From NCBI GenBank assembly GCA_031279925.1, contig JAITHQ010000258.1:1-7773 (forward strand): a DNA stretch of 7,773 nucleotides, written 5' to 3'. Below, piece by piece: positions 1 to 5,544 of the stretch. Within the stretch, counting starts at the first letter, position 1. Each line of letters opens with the position of its first letter. Source of the stretch: Treponema sp. GTDB lineage: Bacteria; Spirochaetota; Spirochaetia; Treponematales; Breznakiellaceae. The position numbers were made by a program, and so were the translations under genes. The notes beneath the pieces were generated by a model. That model made no database searches, was not told the DNA's origin, and saw only the letters and a list, made by a program, of their open reading frames with translations.

Positions 1-76
1 TAACGCCCAGGGATTTGGCCGCCTTTATATATTCCCGGTGCAGGCGGTCCATGCCGCCGATCAATACCGCATACAT
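1..76 (-). CDS. DUF2325-like protein, N-terminal fragment (runs off the left edge)
   Basis: Only the first 25 codons are present. The reading starts MYAVLIGGMDRLHREYIKAA and continues KSLGV. A strand-like hydrophobic stretch, a GG turn and then a helix with an R/Y pattern resembles the start of DUF2325 proteins, small single-domain bacterial proteins of unknown biochemical role. The ATG at 76 is chosen because AAGGAG lies 5 nt upstream (minus strand, 82-87); the neighbouring ATG at 72 is out of frame and stops at once. The gene is transcribed divergently from the YedE transporter, with 263 bp between start codons, and has its own promoter and a palindrome in its leader. DUF2325 membership rests on a short fragment, so another Rossmann-like small protein is possible. 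Confidence 0.6.
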   Translation of the reverse strand, partial: MYAVLIGGMDRLHREYIKAAKSLGV

Positions 77-88
77 ACAAACTCCTTA

Positions 89-108
89 TAGTTAGCTTAT
101 CCTAACTA
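89..108. promoter_or_regulatory. Candidate operator: 20-bp palindrome, TAGTTAG-6-CTAACTA
   Basis: Two perfect 7-bp arms, TAGTTAG (89-95) and CTAACTA (102-108), flank a 6-bp spacer. A third half-site GTTAG lies at 111-115, making an overlapping inverted pair with 102-106. The palindrome sits just downstream of the predicted start of the leftward transcript and immediately upstream of its AAGGAG, where a repressor would block it. TTAG...CTAA arms resemble those of DtxR/IdeR-family metal-sensing regulators; that family assignment is an inference. A hairpin in the mRNA leader is the alternative. Confidence 0.4.
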
Positions 109-118
109 ATGTTAGTAA

Positions 119-148
119 AGAGTAACATTTCCGGTAAATAAATGTCAA
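119..148 (-). promoter_or_regulatory. Predicted sigma-70-type promoter for the leftward DUF2325-like gene
   Basis: On the minus strand there is an exact TTGACA -35 box (148-143). After an 18-bp spacer comes TACTCT (124-119), preceded by TG at the extended -10 position (TGTTACTCT). The -10 hexamer itself is poor (3 of 6). The start of transcription would fall near 112, giving a leader of about 36 nt that contains the palindrome at 89-108 and the ribosome binding site. Confidence 0.5.
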
Positions 149-185
149 GTGAATCATTGGCAAAACCGCATTTTTACCGGCTAAA

Positions 186-211
186 ATTGCAAAATCCACA
201 TATTGCAAAAT
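186..211. repeat. Short direct repeat ATTGCAAAAT x2
   Basis: The decamer ATTGCAAAAT occurs at 186-195 and 202-211, a 16-bp centre-to-centre distance (about 1.5 helical turns). It lies between the two divergent promoters, about 80-100 bp upstream of the yedE -35 box. The repeat is seen directly; a binding-site role is a guess. Outside it, the rest of 149-287 shows only an 8-bp inverted repeat (CCGGTAAA at 131-138 with TTTACCGG at 173-180) and A/T-rich DNA. Confidence 0.35.
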
Positions 212-287
212 TCATCTTGTTTTATTCGTGCGGAGGGTTAATATTTAGGGGCTAAACAGGTGGAATTTAAAAAAATTAAAAAAATAG

Positions 288-317
288 TTGACAATTATAA
301 ATAATATGGTTCATTAT
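288..317 (+). promoter_or_regulatory. Predicted promoter of the yedE-DUF3343 operon
   Basis: An exact TTGACA (288-293) is preceded by an A/T-rich tract that could act as an UP element. The best -10 at a permitted distance is CATTAT (312-317, 18-bp spacer, 4 of 6). TATATT at 315-320 fits the consensus better but needs a 21-bp spacer. Either choice places the start only a few bases before the AGGAGG at 327-332, so the leader would be very short. Confidence 0.45.
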
Positions 318-339
318 ATTTTATTCAGGAGGAAAATTT

Positions 340-1410
340 ATGGCTTTTACCAAAAAAAATGTTTTGCTGTTGAGTACCGGCGTAATCATAGGTATTGCGG
401 GAATTGCGCTGGCCCTTTTGGGGAATCCGGCCAACATGGGCGTATGCGCCGCTTGCTTTATAAGGGATATTGCCGGCGCGCTCGGCTTTGACAGCGCCGC
501 GCCGGTTCAATACCTGCGGCCTGAAATCCCTGGATTTTTACTCGGCGCTTTCCTTATCGCTGTTTTTACCCGTGAATGGAAAGCAACGCCGGCAACTTCG
601 CCGCTTATACGTTTTGTCATTGCGTTTTTCATTATGGTGGGCAGCCTTGTTTTTCTCGGCTGCCCGCTTCGATTGGCTCTGCGGATTGGCGCGGGCGATA
701 TGAACGCCCTGATAGGGCTGCCGGGATTTATTGGCGGAATATTTTTGGGAAGCATTTTTCTTAAAAAAGGGTTTTCCCTTGGCGATGACGATGCCGCCCA
801 GCCAAAAAGTGCTTCAATAGCCAACGGAATGGTTATGCCGCTTTTGGCGGTCCTGTTTATCGTTTTGCTCGTTATGCGTCCCGCCTTTATCAAATTTAGC
901 GAACAGGGGCCCGGTTCACAACATGCGCCAATAATAATTTCACTTGTTTTTGCGCTTGTTATTGGTATTTTTTGTCAAAAAAGCAATTTTTGTATTACCG
1001 GAGGCATCCGCGACATTTTTCTAATCCGCAAAGGCTGGGGCTTTGCCGCTTACATTGCAATTATAGCGGCTACATTGATCGGCAATCTTGTACTCGGCAA
1101 ATTCAAACCTGGTTTTGCAGGGCAGCCAATAGCCCATAGCGAATTTTTGTGGAATTTTCTGGGGATGTTCCTGGTAGGTTATGGCTCGGTCTTGATAGGC
1201 GGCTGCCCGCTGCGTCAACTGATAAAAGCCGGGGGTGGCAATACCGATGCCGGTATTGCGGTAATCGCGTTTATTATCGCGGGGGCTGCGGCGCATAACT
1301 TTGGAATTGCCGCTTCCGCTTCCGGCGTTCCGCTTAACGGAAAAATCGCCGTCATCATTGGCATTGCGCTTGTTTCAGTCTTTGGTATTTCCTGCCGCAG
1401 ACAGGCATGA
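340..1410 (+). CDS. yedE: YedE-family putative selenium (or sulfur-compound) transporter
   Basis: An inner-membrane protein of 356 residues with roughly ten hydrophobic segments, belonging to the YeeE/YedE (PF04143) fold. The subfamily with this N-terminus and an adjacent DUF3343 gene is annotated as a putative selenium transporter because it tracks with selenium metabolism; transport has been inferred, not shown here. Two internal halves are visible. The first has NPANMGVCAACFIRD (residues 29-43; Cys36, Cys39) and GCPLR (107-111; Cys108). The second has CQKSNFCITGGIRD (212-225; Cys212, Cys218) and a second GCPLR (288-292; Cys289). These conserved cysteines are the likely substrate relay, as in YeeE-type channels. 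The ATG at 340 has AGGAGG 7 nt upstream. It is followed, with an ATGA overlap, by the carrier-like gene. No selD, selA or yedF lies in the window, so the substrate could also be thiosulfate or another sulfur species. Confidence 0.9.
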   Translation: MAFTKKNVLLLSTGVIIGIAGIALALLGNPANMGVCAACFIRDIAGALGFDSAAPVQYLRPEIPGFLLGAFLIAVFTREWKATPATSPLIRFVIAFFIMVGSLVFLGCPLRLALRIGAGDMNALIGLPGFIGGIFLGSIFLKKGFSLGDDDAAQPKSASIANGMVMPLLAVLFIVLLVMRPAFIKFSEQGPGSQHAPIIISLVFALVIGIFCQKSNFCITGGIRDIFLIRKGWGFAAYIAIIAATLIGNLVLGKFKPGFAGQPIAHSEFLWNFLGMFLVGYGSVLIGGCPLRQLIKAGGGNTDAGIAVIAFIIAGAAAHNFGIAASASGVPLNGKIAVIIGIALVSVFGISCRRQA

Positions 1411-1625
1411 GCTTTCTGCTGACTTTTTCAGATATTTACAGTTCGCTTGAGTGCCACAAAGCATTCAAGCGGGCAGGCATACAGTGCGATATAGACAATG
1501 TACCGGCGGAATTGGGCCTAAGCTGCGGTTACGCTGTCCGCTGTGAAGCGCCCGATGTTATGGTAATTAATACAACGCTTAAGGAAAACAGCATACACTA
1601 TTCAAAAATAATTGCCCTAAAATAA
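1407..1625 (+). CDS. DUF3343 putative Se/S carrier protein
   Basis: A 72-residue cytosolic protein matching the small DUF3343 family (putative Se/S carrier, PF11823). The fold begins with a strand (SFLLTFSD), then a helix carrying E15 and K18-K21, AGI at 23-25, a second strand ending in VP at 32-33, and the family's cysteine turn SCGYAVRC (residues 39-46) with Cys40 as the likely chalcogen-binding residue. Cys16, Cys27 and Cys46 are further thiols. Its ATG overlaps the transporter stop (ATGA at 1407-1410), so translation is probably coupled and the two products probably act together, the carrier taking selenium or sulfur from the membrane protein. Family members are usually 70-90 residues, so this one is full length. 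The handover role is inferred from family context. Confidence 0.85.
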   Translation: MSFLLTFSDIYSSLECHKAFKRAGIQCDIDNVPAELGLSCGYAVRCEAPDVMVINTTLKENSIHYSKIIALK

Positions 1626-1662
1626 TTTTCCGCGCCGCCTAGCCCCAATCGCCTTTTTCCGC

Positions 1663-1668
1663 TACAAT
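1663..1668 (+). promoter_or_regulatory. Possible -10 box for purA-guaA
   Basis: TACAAT lies 29 bp before the purA GTG in the 72-bp gap after the DUF3343 gene. No convincing -35 is found at 16-18 bp upstream (the sequence there is CCTAGCCC). purA may instead be read through from the yedE promoter, since no terminator is seen in the gap. Confidence 0.25.
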
Positions 1669-1697
1669 GTGCATATTCTGTTTATGCGGGGTATCAG

Positions 1698-2924
1698 GTG
1701 AAAGTTGTGGTTATCGGCGCCCAGTGGGGCGATGAAGGAAAAGGAAAGATCGTGGATTACCTGGCCAATGAGGCGCAGATAATTGTACGCTATGCCGGCG
1801 GGGCCAATGCAGGGCATACCATTGTGATCGGCGGGGAAGAATATGCCCTGCACCTGATTCCCTCCGGGGTGTTTTACCCGGATAAAATTGTGATCCTGGG
1901 CGCGGGCATGGTAATAGACCCGGTGGCGCTGTTCAGCGAAATACAGATGCTGGAAGACCGGGGAATCGATACCAAGGGACGAATTTTTATTTCTGACCGG
2001 GCCCACCTGGTGCTGCCCCGGTATATCCAGATTGACAAAGAGCGGGACGCGGCGCGGAAAAAACCGATTGGCACTACAGGCCGGGGCATTGGCATTACCT
2101 ATTCCATGAAAAGCGACCGGGACGGTATTCGCGTGGCGGACCTGGCCTGGAAAGACAAAATGGCGGAACTTGAACCGGCGGACCGGGATTTCCTTGCGCC
2201 TTATGCGGAACGGCTGCTTTCCATGGCGGTTGATCTTTCTACCTATTTGGTGCATCGCAAAAATTCCCAGGTGCTGTTTGAAGGGGCGCAGGGGACTCTG
2301 CTGGACCTTGATCTGGGAACCTATCCATACGTGTCAAGCGGAATGTCCTGCGCCGCCGGAGCGGCGGTTGGCGGCTGTGTAGGACCGCGGGCCATCGATA
2401 AAGTGCTGGGGGTTTTTAAGGCATATTCAACCCGCGTGGGAAACGGCCCGCTGCCCAGCGAATTTGATCCCGCCGCCGAAGACGAACTGTGCCGCTTTGT
2501 CCGCGACACAGGCCGCGAGTACGGCGTTACCACCGGCAGGCCCCGGCGCTGCGGCTACCTGGACCTGGTTTCCCTGCGCTACGCCTGCCTTACCAATTCC
2601 ATCGATTCCCTTGTTATGACCCACCTTGACGTATACGACACTTTTGAAGAAATTAAAGCCTGCGTTGCCTACCGCGTGGGGGAGCGGATCGTGGAAAATT
2701 TTCCCGCTTCCATAGAAGACCTTGCCAATGCAAAACCGGTACTGCGGAGTTTCCCCGGCTGGAAAAAGTCCCTTGCAGGCGCGTTAACATACGAGGAATT
2801 TCCCCTGGCTGCAATGGAGTACATTACATTTATCGAGCGTTACTGCGAAACGCCGATTGACATTGTGTCTGTAGGCTACGACCGCAAGGCGACAATTATC
2901 CGCAAAAGCCCCTGGACCCGGTAA
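1698..2924 (+). CDS. purA: Adenylosuccinate synthetase (IMP-aspartate ligase)
   Basis: Catalyses IMP + aspartate + GTP to adenylosuccinate, the first committed step from IMP to AMP, in the cytosol as a dimer. Visible motifs in order: the phosphate loop GDEGKGK (11-17) with catalytic Asp12; NAGHT (37-41) with catalytic His40; GTTGRGIG (125-132); the dimer-contributed IMP-binding arginine region around Arg141; LFEGAQG (193-199); the switch-type segment TRVGNGPLPSE (245-255); GVTTGRPRRCGYLD (276-289); and the C-terminal SVGYDRKATI. At 408 residues it is slightly shorter than the usual 420-435. The start is GTG, with a weak GGGG at 1688-1691 as ribosome binding site; the ATG at 1684 is out of frame. 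Two departures from family norm are seen: GIGITY for GIGPAY, and THLD (308-311) where the guanine-recognition motif usually reads TKLD. guaA follows after 8 bp, so the AMP and GMP branches are co-transcribed. Confidence 0.97.
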   Translation: MKVVVIGAQWGDEGKGKIVDYLANEAQIIVRYAGGANAGHTIVIGGEEYALHLIPSGVFYPDKIVILGAGMVIDPVALFSEIQMLEDRGIDTKGRIFISDRAHLVLPRYIQIDKERDAARKKPIGTTGRGIGITYSMKSDRDGIRVADLAWKDKMAELEPADRDFLAPYAERLLSMAVDLSTYLVHRKNSQVLFEGAQGTLLDLDLGTYPYVSSGMSCAAGAAVGGCVGPRAIDKVLGVFKAYSTRVGNGPLPSEFDPAAEDELCRFVRDTGREYGVTTGRPRRCGYLDLVSLRYACLTNSIDSLVMTHLDVYDTFEEIKACVAYRVGERIVENFPASIEDLANAKPVLRSFPGWKKSLAGALTYEEFPLAAMEYITFIERYCETPIDIVSVGYDRKATIIRKSPWTR

Positions 2925-2932
2925 CGCCGTTT

Positions 2933-4600
2933 ATGGACCAGATTTTAATTCTTGATTTTGGCAGCCAGACCACTCAGCTAATTGGGCGGCGTATCCGCGA
3001 AATGGGCGTGTATACCGAAATTATCCCCGGCGATTCGGCGCTTCCTTTAATGATGCCTAACGGAGATATAAAGGGAATCATTTTATCCGGCTCGCCTGAG
3101 TCCGTTTATGAATCGGGCGCCGCGCCTGACAAAAAAATCTACGACTGCGGCCTGCCCCTTTTGGGAATCTGTTACGGCCTGCAGCGCATGACGCACGATC
3201 TGGGCGGGCAGGTTAAGCCCCTGCCAAAGCGGGAATACGGGCGAATCGGCGTAAGCATTAAAAAGGGGGGGGGCTCCCCCCCCCGCTCCAGCCCCGCCTT
3301 CGGCGGGTCTTCCGCTTCCCCCCTCAGCGGGGGGGCTCCCCCCGCAACGCCCCCCGGCCCTGCAGAGCGTTTCCTTGAAGGTCTAAAAGATACCTTTACC
3401 GCATGGATGAGCCACGGCGACACCCTTACCCGCCTTGCGCCGGGCTTTGCCGAAGCTGGAACCAGCGAAACCGGCTATCCGGCGGTAGTTGTCCACGATA
3501 CAAAACCCTGGTTTGGCCTGCAGTTCCACCCGGAGGTAAGCCACACCGAAGGCGGGAATGATATTCTTGCCGCCTTTGTCTTTGGCGTATGCGGCTGCGC
3601 CGCAGGCTGGAGCCTGGAACATTATGTAGAAGAAACCCGCGCTTTTCTTGCTGAACGCATTGGCAAAAATCCGGCGCTGCTTTTGATTTCTGGCGGCGTG
3701 GATTCCACCGTGGCCGGGGCGCTGCTGCTTAAAACCCTGCCAAGTGATCAGGTGCATTTAATGTACATGGACACCGGCCTTATGCGCAAGGACGAAACCA
3801 AAACAGTAAAGGCAAGCCTCCAGCGGCTGGGTGCAAAGCACATACACATCGTGTACTGCGAGCATGAATTTTTAAACGCCATTAAAGGCTTAAGCGATCC
3901 CGAGGCAAAGCGCAAGGCCATAGGCGATTTATTCATCACGATCCAGGAGCGGGAAGTAGCCCGCCTGGGCCTGCCCGATTCGTATTTTCTTGCACAGGGA
4001 ACGCTTTACACCGACCTTATCGAAAGCGGCAAAGGGGTAGGCAAAAAGGCCCGACTGATCAAAAGCCACCACAATGTCGGCAGCCCCCTGGTGGAGGCCA
4101 AACGCAAAGCGGGCAGGATAATCGAGCCTTTGGACAAACTGTACAAAGACGAAGCGCGCCGCCTGGGCAGGTTTTTGGGCGTTGACGAAGAAGTAGTACG
4201 CCGCCACCCCTTTCCGGGGCCGGGCCTTGCGGTGCGCATTTTGGGCGAAGTAACCAAAGAAAAATGCGACATTTTGCGCGAAGCCGATGCCATTTATATA
4301 GAAGAATTAAAGCGCCGCAAAAGCCCCGGCGGCCAAAGCCTGTACGATGCAATTTGGCAGGCATTCGCCGTGCTGCTGCCGGTCCGTTCCGTGGGCGTTG
4401 CCGGGGACGCGCGCAAATACGGCTGGGTGCTTGCCCTGCGGGCCATTACCAGCGCAGACGGCATGACCGCCGACGTATACCCCTTTGCAGCCGGCGATCT
4501 GCTGGAAATAGCCACCCGTATTACCAACACGGTAAAGGACATTGGGCGGGTTACTTACGATATTTCAAGCAAGCCGCCGGCAACCATTGAATGGGAGTAA
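2933..4600 (+). CDS. guaA: GMP synthase (glutamine-hydrolysing), with an in-frame GC-rich insert
   Basis: Converts XMP to GMP using glutamine ammonia and ATP. The N-terminal class I amidotransferase domain has LDFGSQ (7-12), the nucleophile in GICYG (78-82, Cys80) and the partners in FHPEVSHT (His199, Glu201). The ATP-pyrophosphatase domain starts at SGGVDS (253-258) and is followed by QGTLYTDLIESG, IKSHHNVG and HPFPGPGLAVR. The dimerisation domain ends in the classic YDISSKPPATIEWE. At 555 residues it is about 30 longer than the usual 505-525. The excess is residues 112-143 (Gly/Pro/Ser/Ala only, apart from isolated Arg, Phe, Leu and Thr), lying between the REYG strand and MSHGD, a surface loop in the amidotransferase domain. 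That stretch is encoded by tandem G/C hairpins. All catalytic residues remain, so the enzyme is probably active. No clear Shine-Dalgarno precedes the ATG; coupling to purA termination 8 bp upstream is likely. Confidence 0.97.
   Translation: MDQILILDFGSQTTQLIGRRIREMGVYTEIIPGDSALPLMMPNGDIKGIILSGSPESVYESGAAPDKKIYDCGLPLLGICYGLQRMTHDLGGQVKPLPKREYGRIGVSIKKGGGSPPRSSPAFGGSSASPLSGGAPPATPPGPAERFLEGLKDTFTAWMSHGDTLTRLAPGFAEAGTSETGYPAVVVHDTKPWFGLQFHPEVSHTEGGNDILAAFVFGVCGCAAGWSLEHYVEETRAFLAERIGKNPALLLISGGVDSTVAGALLLKTLPSDQVHLMYMDTGLMRKDETKTVKASLQRLGAKHIHIVYCEHEFLNAIKGLSDPEAKRKAIGDLFITIQEREVARLGLPDSYFLAQGTLYTDLIESGKGVGKKARLIKSHHNVGSPLVEAKRKAGRIIEPLDKLYKDEARRLGRFLGVDEEVVRRHPFPGPGLAVRILGEVTKEKCDILREADAIYIEELKRRKSPGGQSLYDAIWQAFAVLLPVRSVGVAGDARKYGWVLALRAITSADGMTADVYPFAAGDLLEIATRITNTVKDIGRVTYDISSKPPATIEWE
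3265..3356. repeat. Palindromic GC repeat inserted in frame within guaA
   Basis: Three consecutive hairpins can be drawn. First, G9 (3265-3273), CT, C9 (3276-3284). Second, CCCGCC-TTC-GGCGGG (3293-3307). Third, GCGGGGGG (3327-3334), loop GCT, CCCCCCGC (3338-3345). The first and third are related: both carry a G-run, CT, a C-run and then GC followed by more C-rich DNA, about 64 bp apart. The stretch is open in the guaA frame and encodes a Gly/Ser/Pro/Ala-rich loop absent from other GMP synthases. It looks like a dispersed palindromic element tolerated inside a coding region, comparable in concept to Rickettsia palindromic elements. Local expansion of simple-sequence DNA is the alternative. Confidence 0.7.
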
Positions 4601-4707
4601 GTTGCTTAAAAAAAGCCTTTTTTGGCTGGTAGTTTTTTTCGCTTGTCATAATAACTTTCACCTCAAATTCCACAAAACCGTCAAATTTTTCGCTGCTCTG
4701 CTATTCT

Positions 4708-4713
4708 TATAAT
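4708..4713 (+). promoter_or_regulatory. Possible -10 box for the hemerythrin gene
   Basis: A perfect TATAAT lies 65 bp before the hemerythrin ATG, but no good -35 is found 16-18 bp upstream (the sequence there is mostly T). The leader between them contains a small hairpin, AACCA-GCC-TGGTT, and a plausible AGGA ribosome site at 4768-4771. The remainder of the 177-bp gap after guaA shows nothing else beyond poly-A and poly-T tracts. Confidence 0.3.
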
Positions 4714-4777
4714 TGGCGCTGTTCAGGAACCAGCCTGGTTTCAGGACAAGCCCGATATTACAAAATACAGGACCGTT

Positions 4778-5188
4778 ATGATATTAACCAGGGATTCAAA
4801 AATAATCGAATGGAACGAAGAATTGTCGGTCGGCATCGCATCCATGGACAACCAGCACCGGATGCTGTTAATGATGATTAACGATATTTGCACCGGACAA
4901 CTGTATTGCGGACAATTCGCGGATGCTCGTTTTGTAACAAGCGTCTATCAAATTCTGGATTTTTTCAGGAAGCATTTTGTTGCCGAAGAACTTGTTATGG
5001 AAAAAATAAAATACCGTTTTCTGGAAAAGCACCGGCAGCAGCACCGGCAATTGTTAAAGATTCTACTAAGCCTGTTAAAAAAATACACTGCGGGGCAGCA
5101 ATATTCCTCGTTTAAATTTATCCGCTTCCTGCGCGGCAATGTGCTTAACCATGTTGCTGTTTTCGATAAAAAATACGGAAACCTGTAA
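4778..5188 (+). CDS. Bacteriohemerythrin (single-domain di-iron O2-binding protein)
   Basis: A 136-residue cytosolic four-helix protein. It begins with the family signature IEWNEELSVGIASMDNQH and carries all seven di-iron ligands in the expected spacing: His27 (DNQH), His66 and Glu70 (HFVAEE), His85 and His89 (HRQQH), then His125 and Asp130 (HVAVFD). Length equals that of free-standing bacteriohemerythrins, with no fused chemotaxis or signalling domain. Such proteins reversibly bind oxygen and are thought to act as oxygen scavengers, carriers or sensors in microaerophiles and anaerobes. The ATG at 4778 has AGGA 6 nt upstream. The gene stands alone, in the direction of guaA but 177 bp after it, and meets the leftward exported-protein gene across a repeat-filled gap. 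A protective role against oxygen for a strict anaerobe is an inference. Confidence 0.93.
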   Translation: MILTRDSKIIEWNEELSVGIASMDNQHRMLLMMINDICTGQLYCGQFADARFVTSVYQILDFFRKHFVAEELVMEKIKYRFLEKHRQQHRQLLKILLSLLKKYTAGQQYSSFKFIRFLRGNVLNHVAVFDKKYGNL

Positions 5189-5190
5189 AC

Positions 5191-5213
5191 AAAACAGCGC
5201 CTGGCGCCATTTT
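5191..5213 (+). terminator. Weak terminator-like hairpin after hemerythrin
   Basis: GCGC-CTG-GCGC (5197-5207) is bracketed at symmetric distance by AAAA (5191-5194) and TTTT (5210-5213), with CA/CA unpaired between. It begins 3 nt after the hemerythrin stop. The stem is short and the T-tract is broken by GGG, so it may not suffice alone. The core AGCGCCTGGCGCC (5196-5208) recurs in inverted orientation at 7415-7427. Confidence 0.3.
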
Positions 5214-5268
5214 GGGTTTTCCGGTTTTCCCTTATATAGTTGTTCCCCTTAAGAATAACTAAAAAAGG

Positions 5269-5347
5269 TCCACGGATTACATGGGTTAACACGGATTTCA
5301 GTTCCCCAGAACCGGTATAATCCATGAAAATCCGTGCAATCCGTGGA
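5269..5347. repeat. Inverted repeat built from 10-bp CACGGATTA-like units; possible bidirectional terminator
   Basis: The left arm (5269-5298) begins TCCACGGATTACATGGG and reads as three 10-bp units of the form CAYGGRTTA. The right arm (5316-5347) is its imperfect inverse, ending AATCCGTGGA. Outermost pairing TCCACGGATT/AATCCGTGGA is perfect over 10 bp; about three quarters of the rest of the arms pair. AAAAAA precedes the left arm (5261-5266) and TTTTT follows the right arm (5348-5352), so on either strand the RNA would be a long hairpin followed by U residues. Repeats with this CACGGATTA periodicity are scattered in many bacterial genomes; their origin is unclear to me. A 9-bp stem-loop (5237-5261, one G-T) adjoins it on the left. 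Confidence 0.65.
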
Positions 5348-5417
5348 TTTTTCAAGAATCCGCCTGTTCCATGGCAAGAAGCTAAAATCGAGCTTCGTCT
5401 TTATTAAGTGGATTGAC

Positions 5418-5544
5418 TATAGAGGCTGTTGCAAAACTTCAGTTTTGCAACAGCAACCGCTGAAAAATGCAGTTTTGTAGCCCGTAGGGCGAAAAACTGC
5501 AAGGGCCTGTGCAAAACTAACCGAGTTTTGCAACAGGCTCTATA
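5418..5544. mobile_element. 127-bp MITE-like element with 21-bp terminal inverted repeats
   Basis: The ends 5418-5438 and 5524-5544 are inverted repeats matching at 20 of 21 positions; the shared core is (TATA)GAGSCTGTTGCAAAACT. Inside are three hairpins: a perfect 14-bp stem with a TC loop (5425-5454); TGCAGTTTT...AAAACTGCA enclosing GCCC-GTA-GGGC (5468-5501); and a 14-bp stem with one bulged A (5505-5538). There is no coding capacity. TATA at both edges may be a duplicated target site, but because it is itself palindromic it could equally be part of the repeats. Ends of the CTGTTGCAAAA type occur in several insertion-sequence families, so a non-autonomous derivative moved by such a transposase is likely. 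The right edge directly abuts the stop codon of the leftward gene. Together with 5189-5417 this is the only gene-free stretch over 300 bp. Confidence 0.7.

Noticed and set aside
142..255. 37-codon open frame from an ATG at 142 toward the yedE promoter
   Set aside because: No ribosome binding site, no recognisable protein features, and it overlaps the leftward promoter and repeats.
1662..2255. 197-codon minus-strand open frame over purA
   Set aside because: Antisense to well-conserved purA codons, with no family resemblance or ribosome site.
3172..3423. Minus-strand open frame across the guaA insert
   Set aside because: It exists only because the G/C-rich insert lacks stop codons; it has no start signal and is antisense to a strong gene.
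4608..4639. Possible intrinsic terminator after guaA (AGCC-TTTTTT-GGCT then a T7 run)
   Set aside because: The stem is only 4 bp and the T7 tract begins 6 nt past it, so stability is too low to call a terminator.
5237..5261. 9-bp stem-loop TAGTTGTTC/GAATAACTA read as a terminator
   Set aside because: It is followed by A rather than T on the plus strand, and on the minus strand the T-tract precedes the stem, so neither direction fits an intrinsic terminator.
5189..5544. CRISPR-like array from the repeated GCAAAACT octamers and palindromes
   Set aside because: Units are unevenly spaced, in alternating orientation, and form nested hairpins; no regular repeat-spacer pattern and no cas genes.
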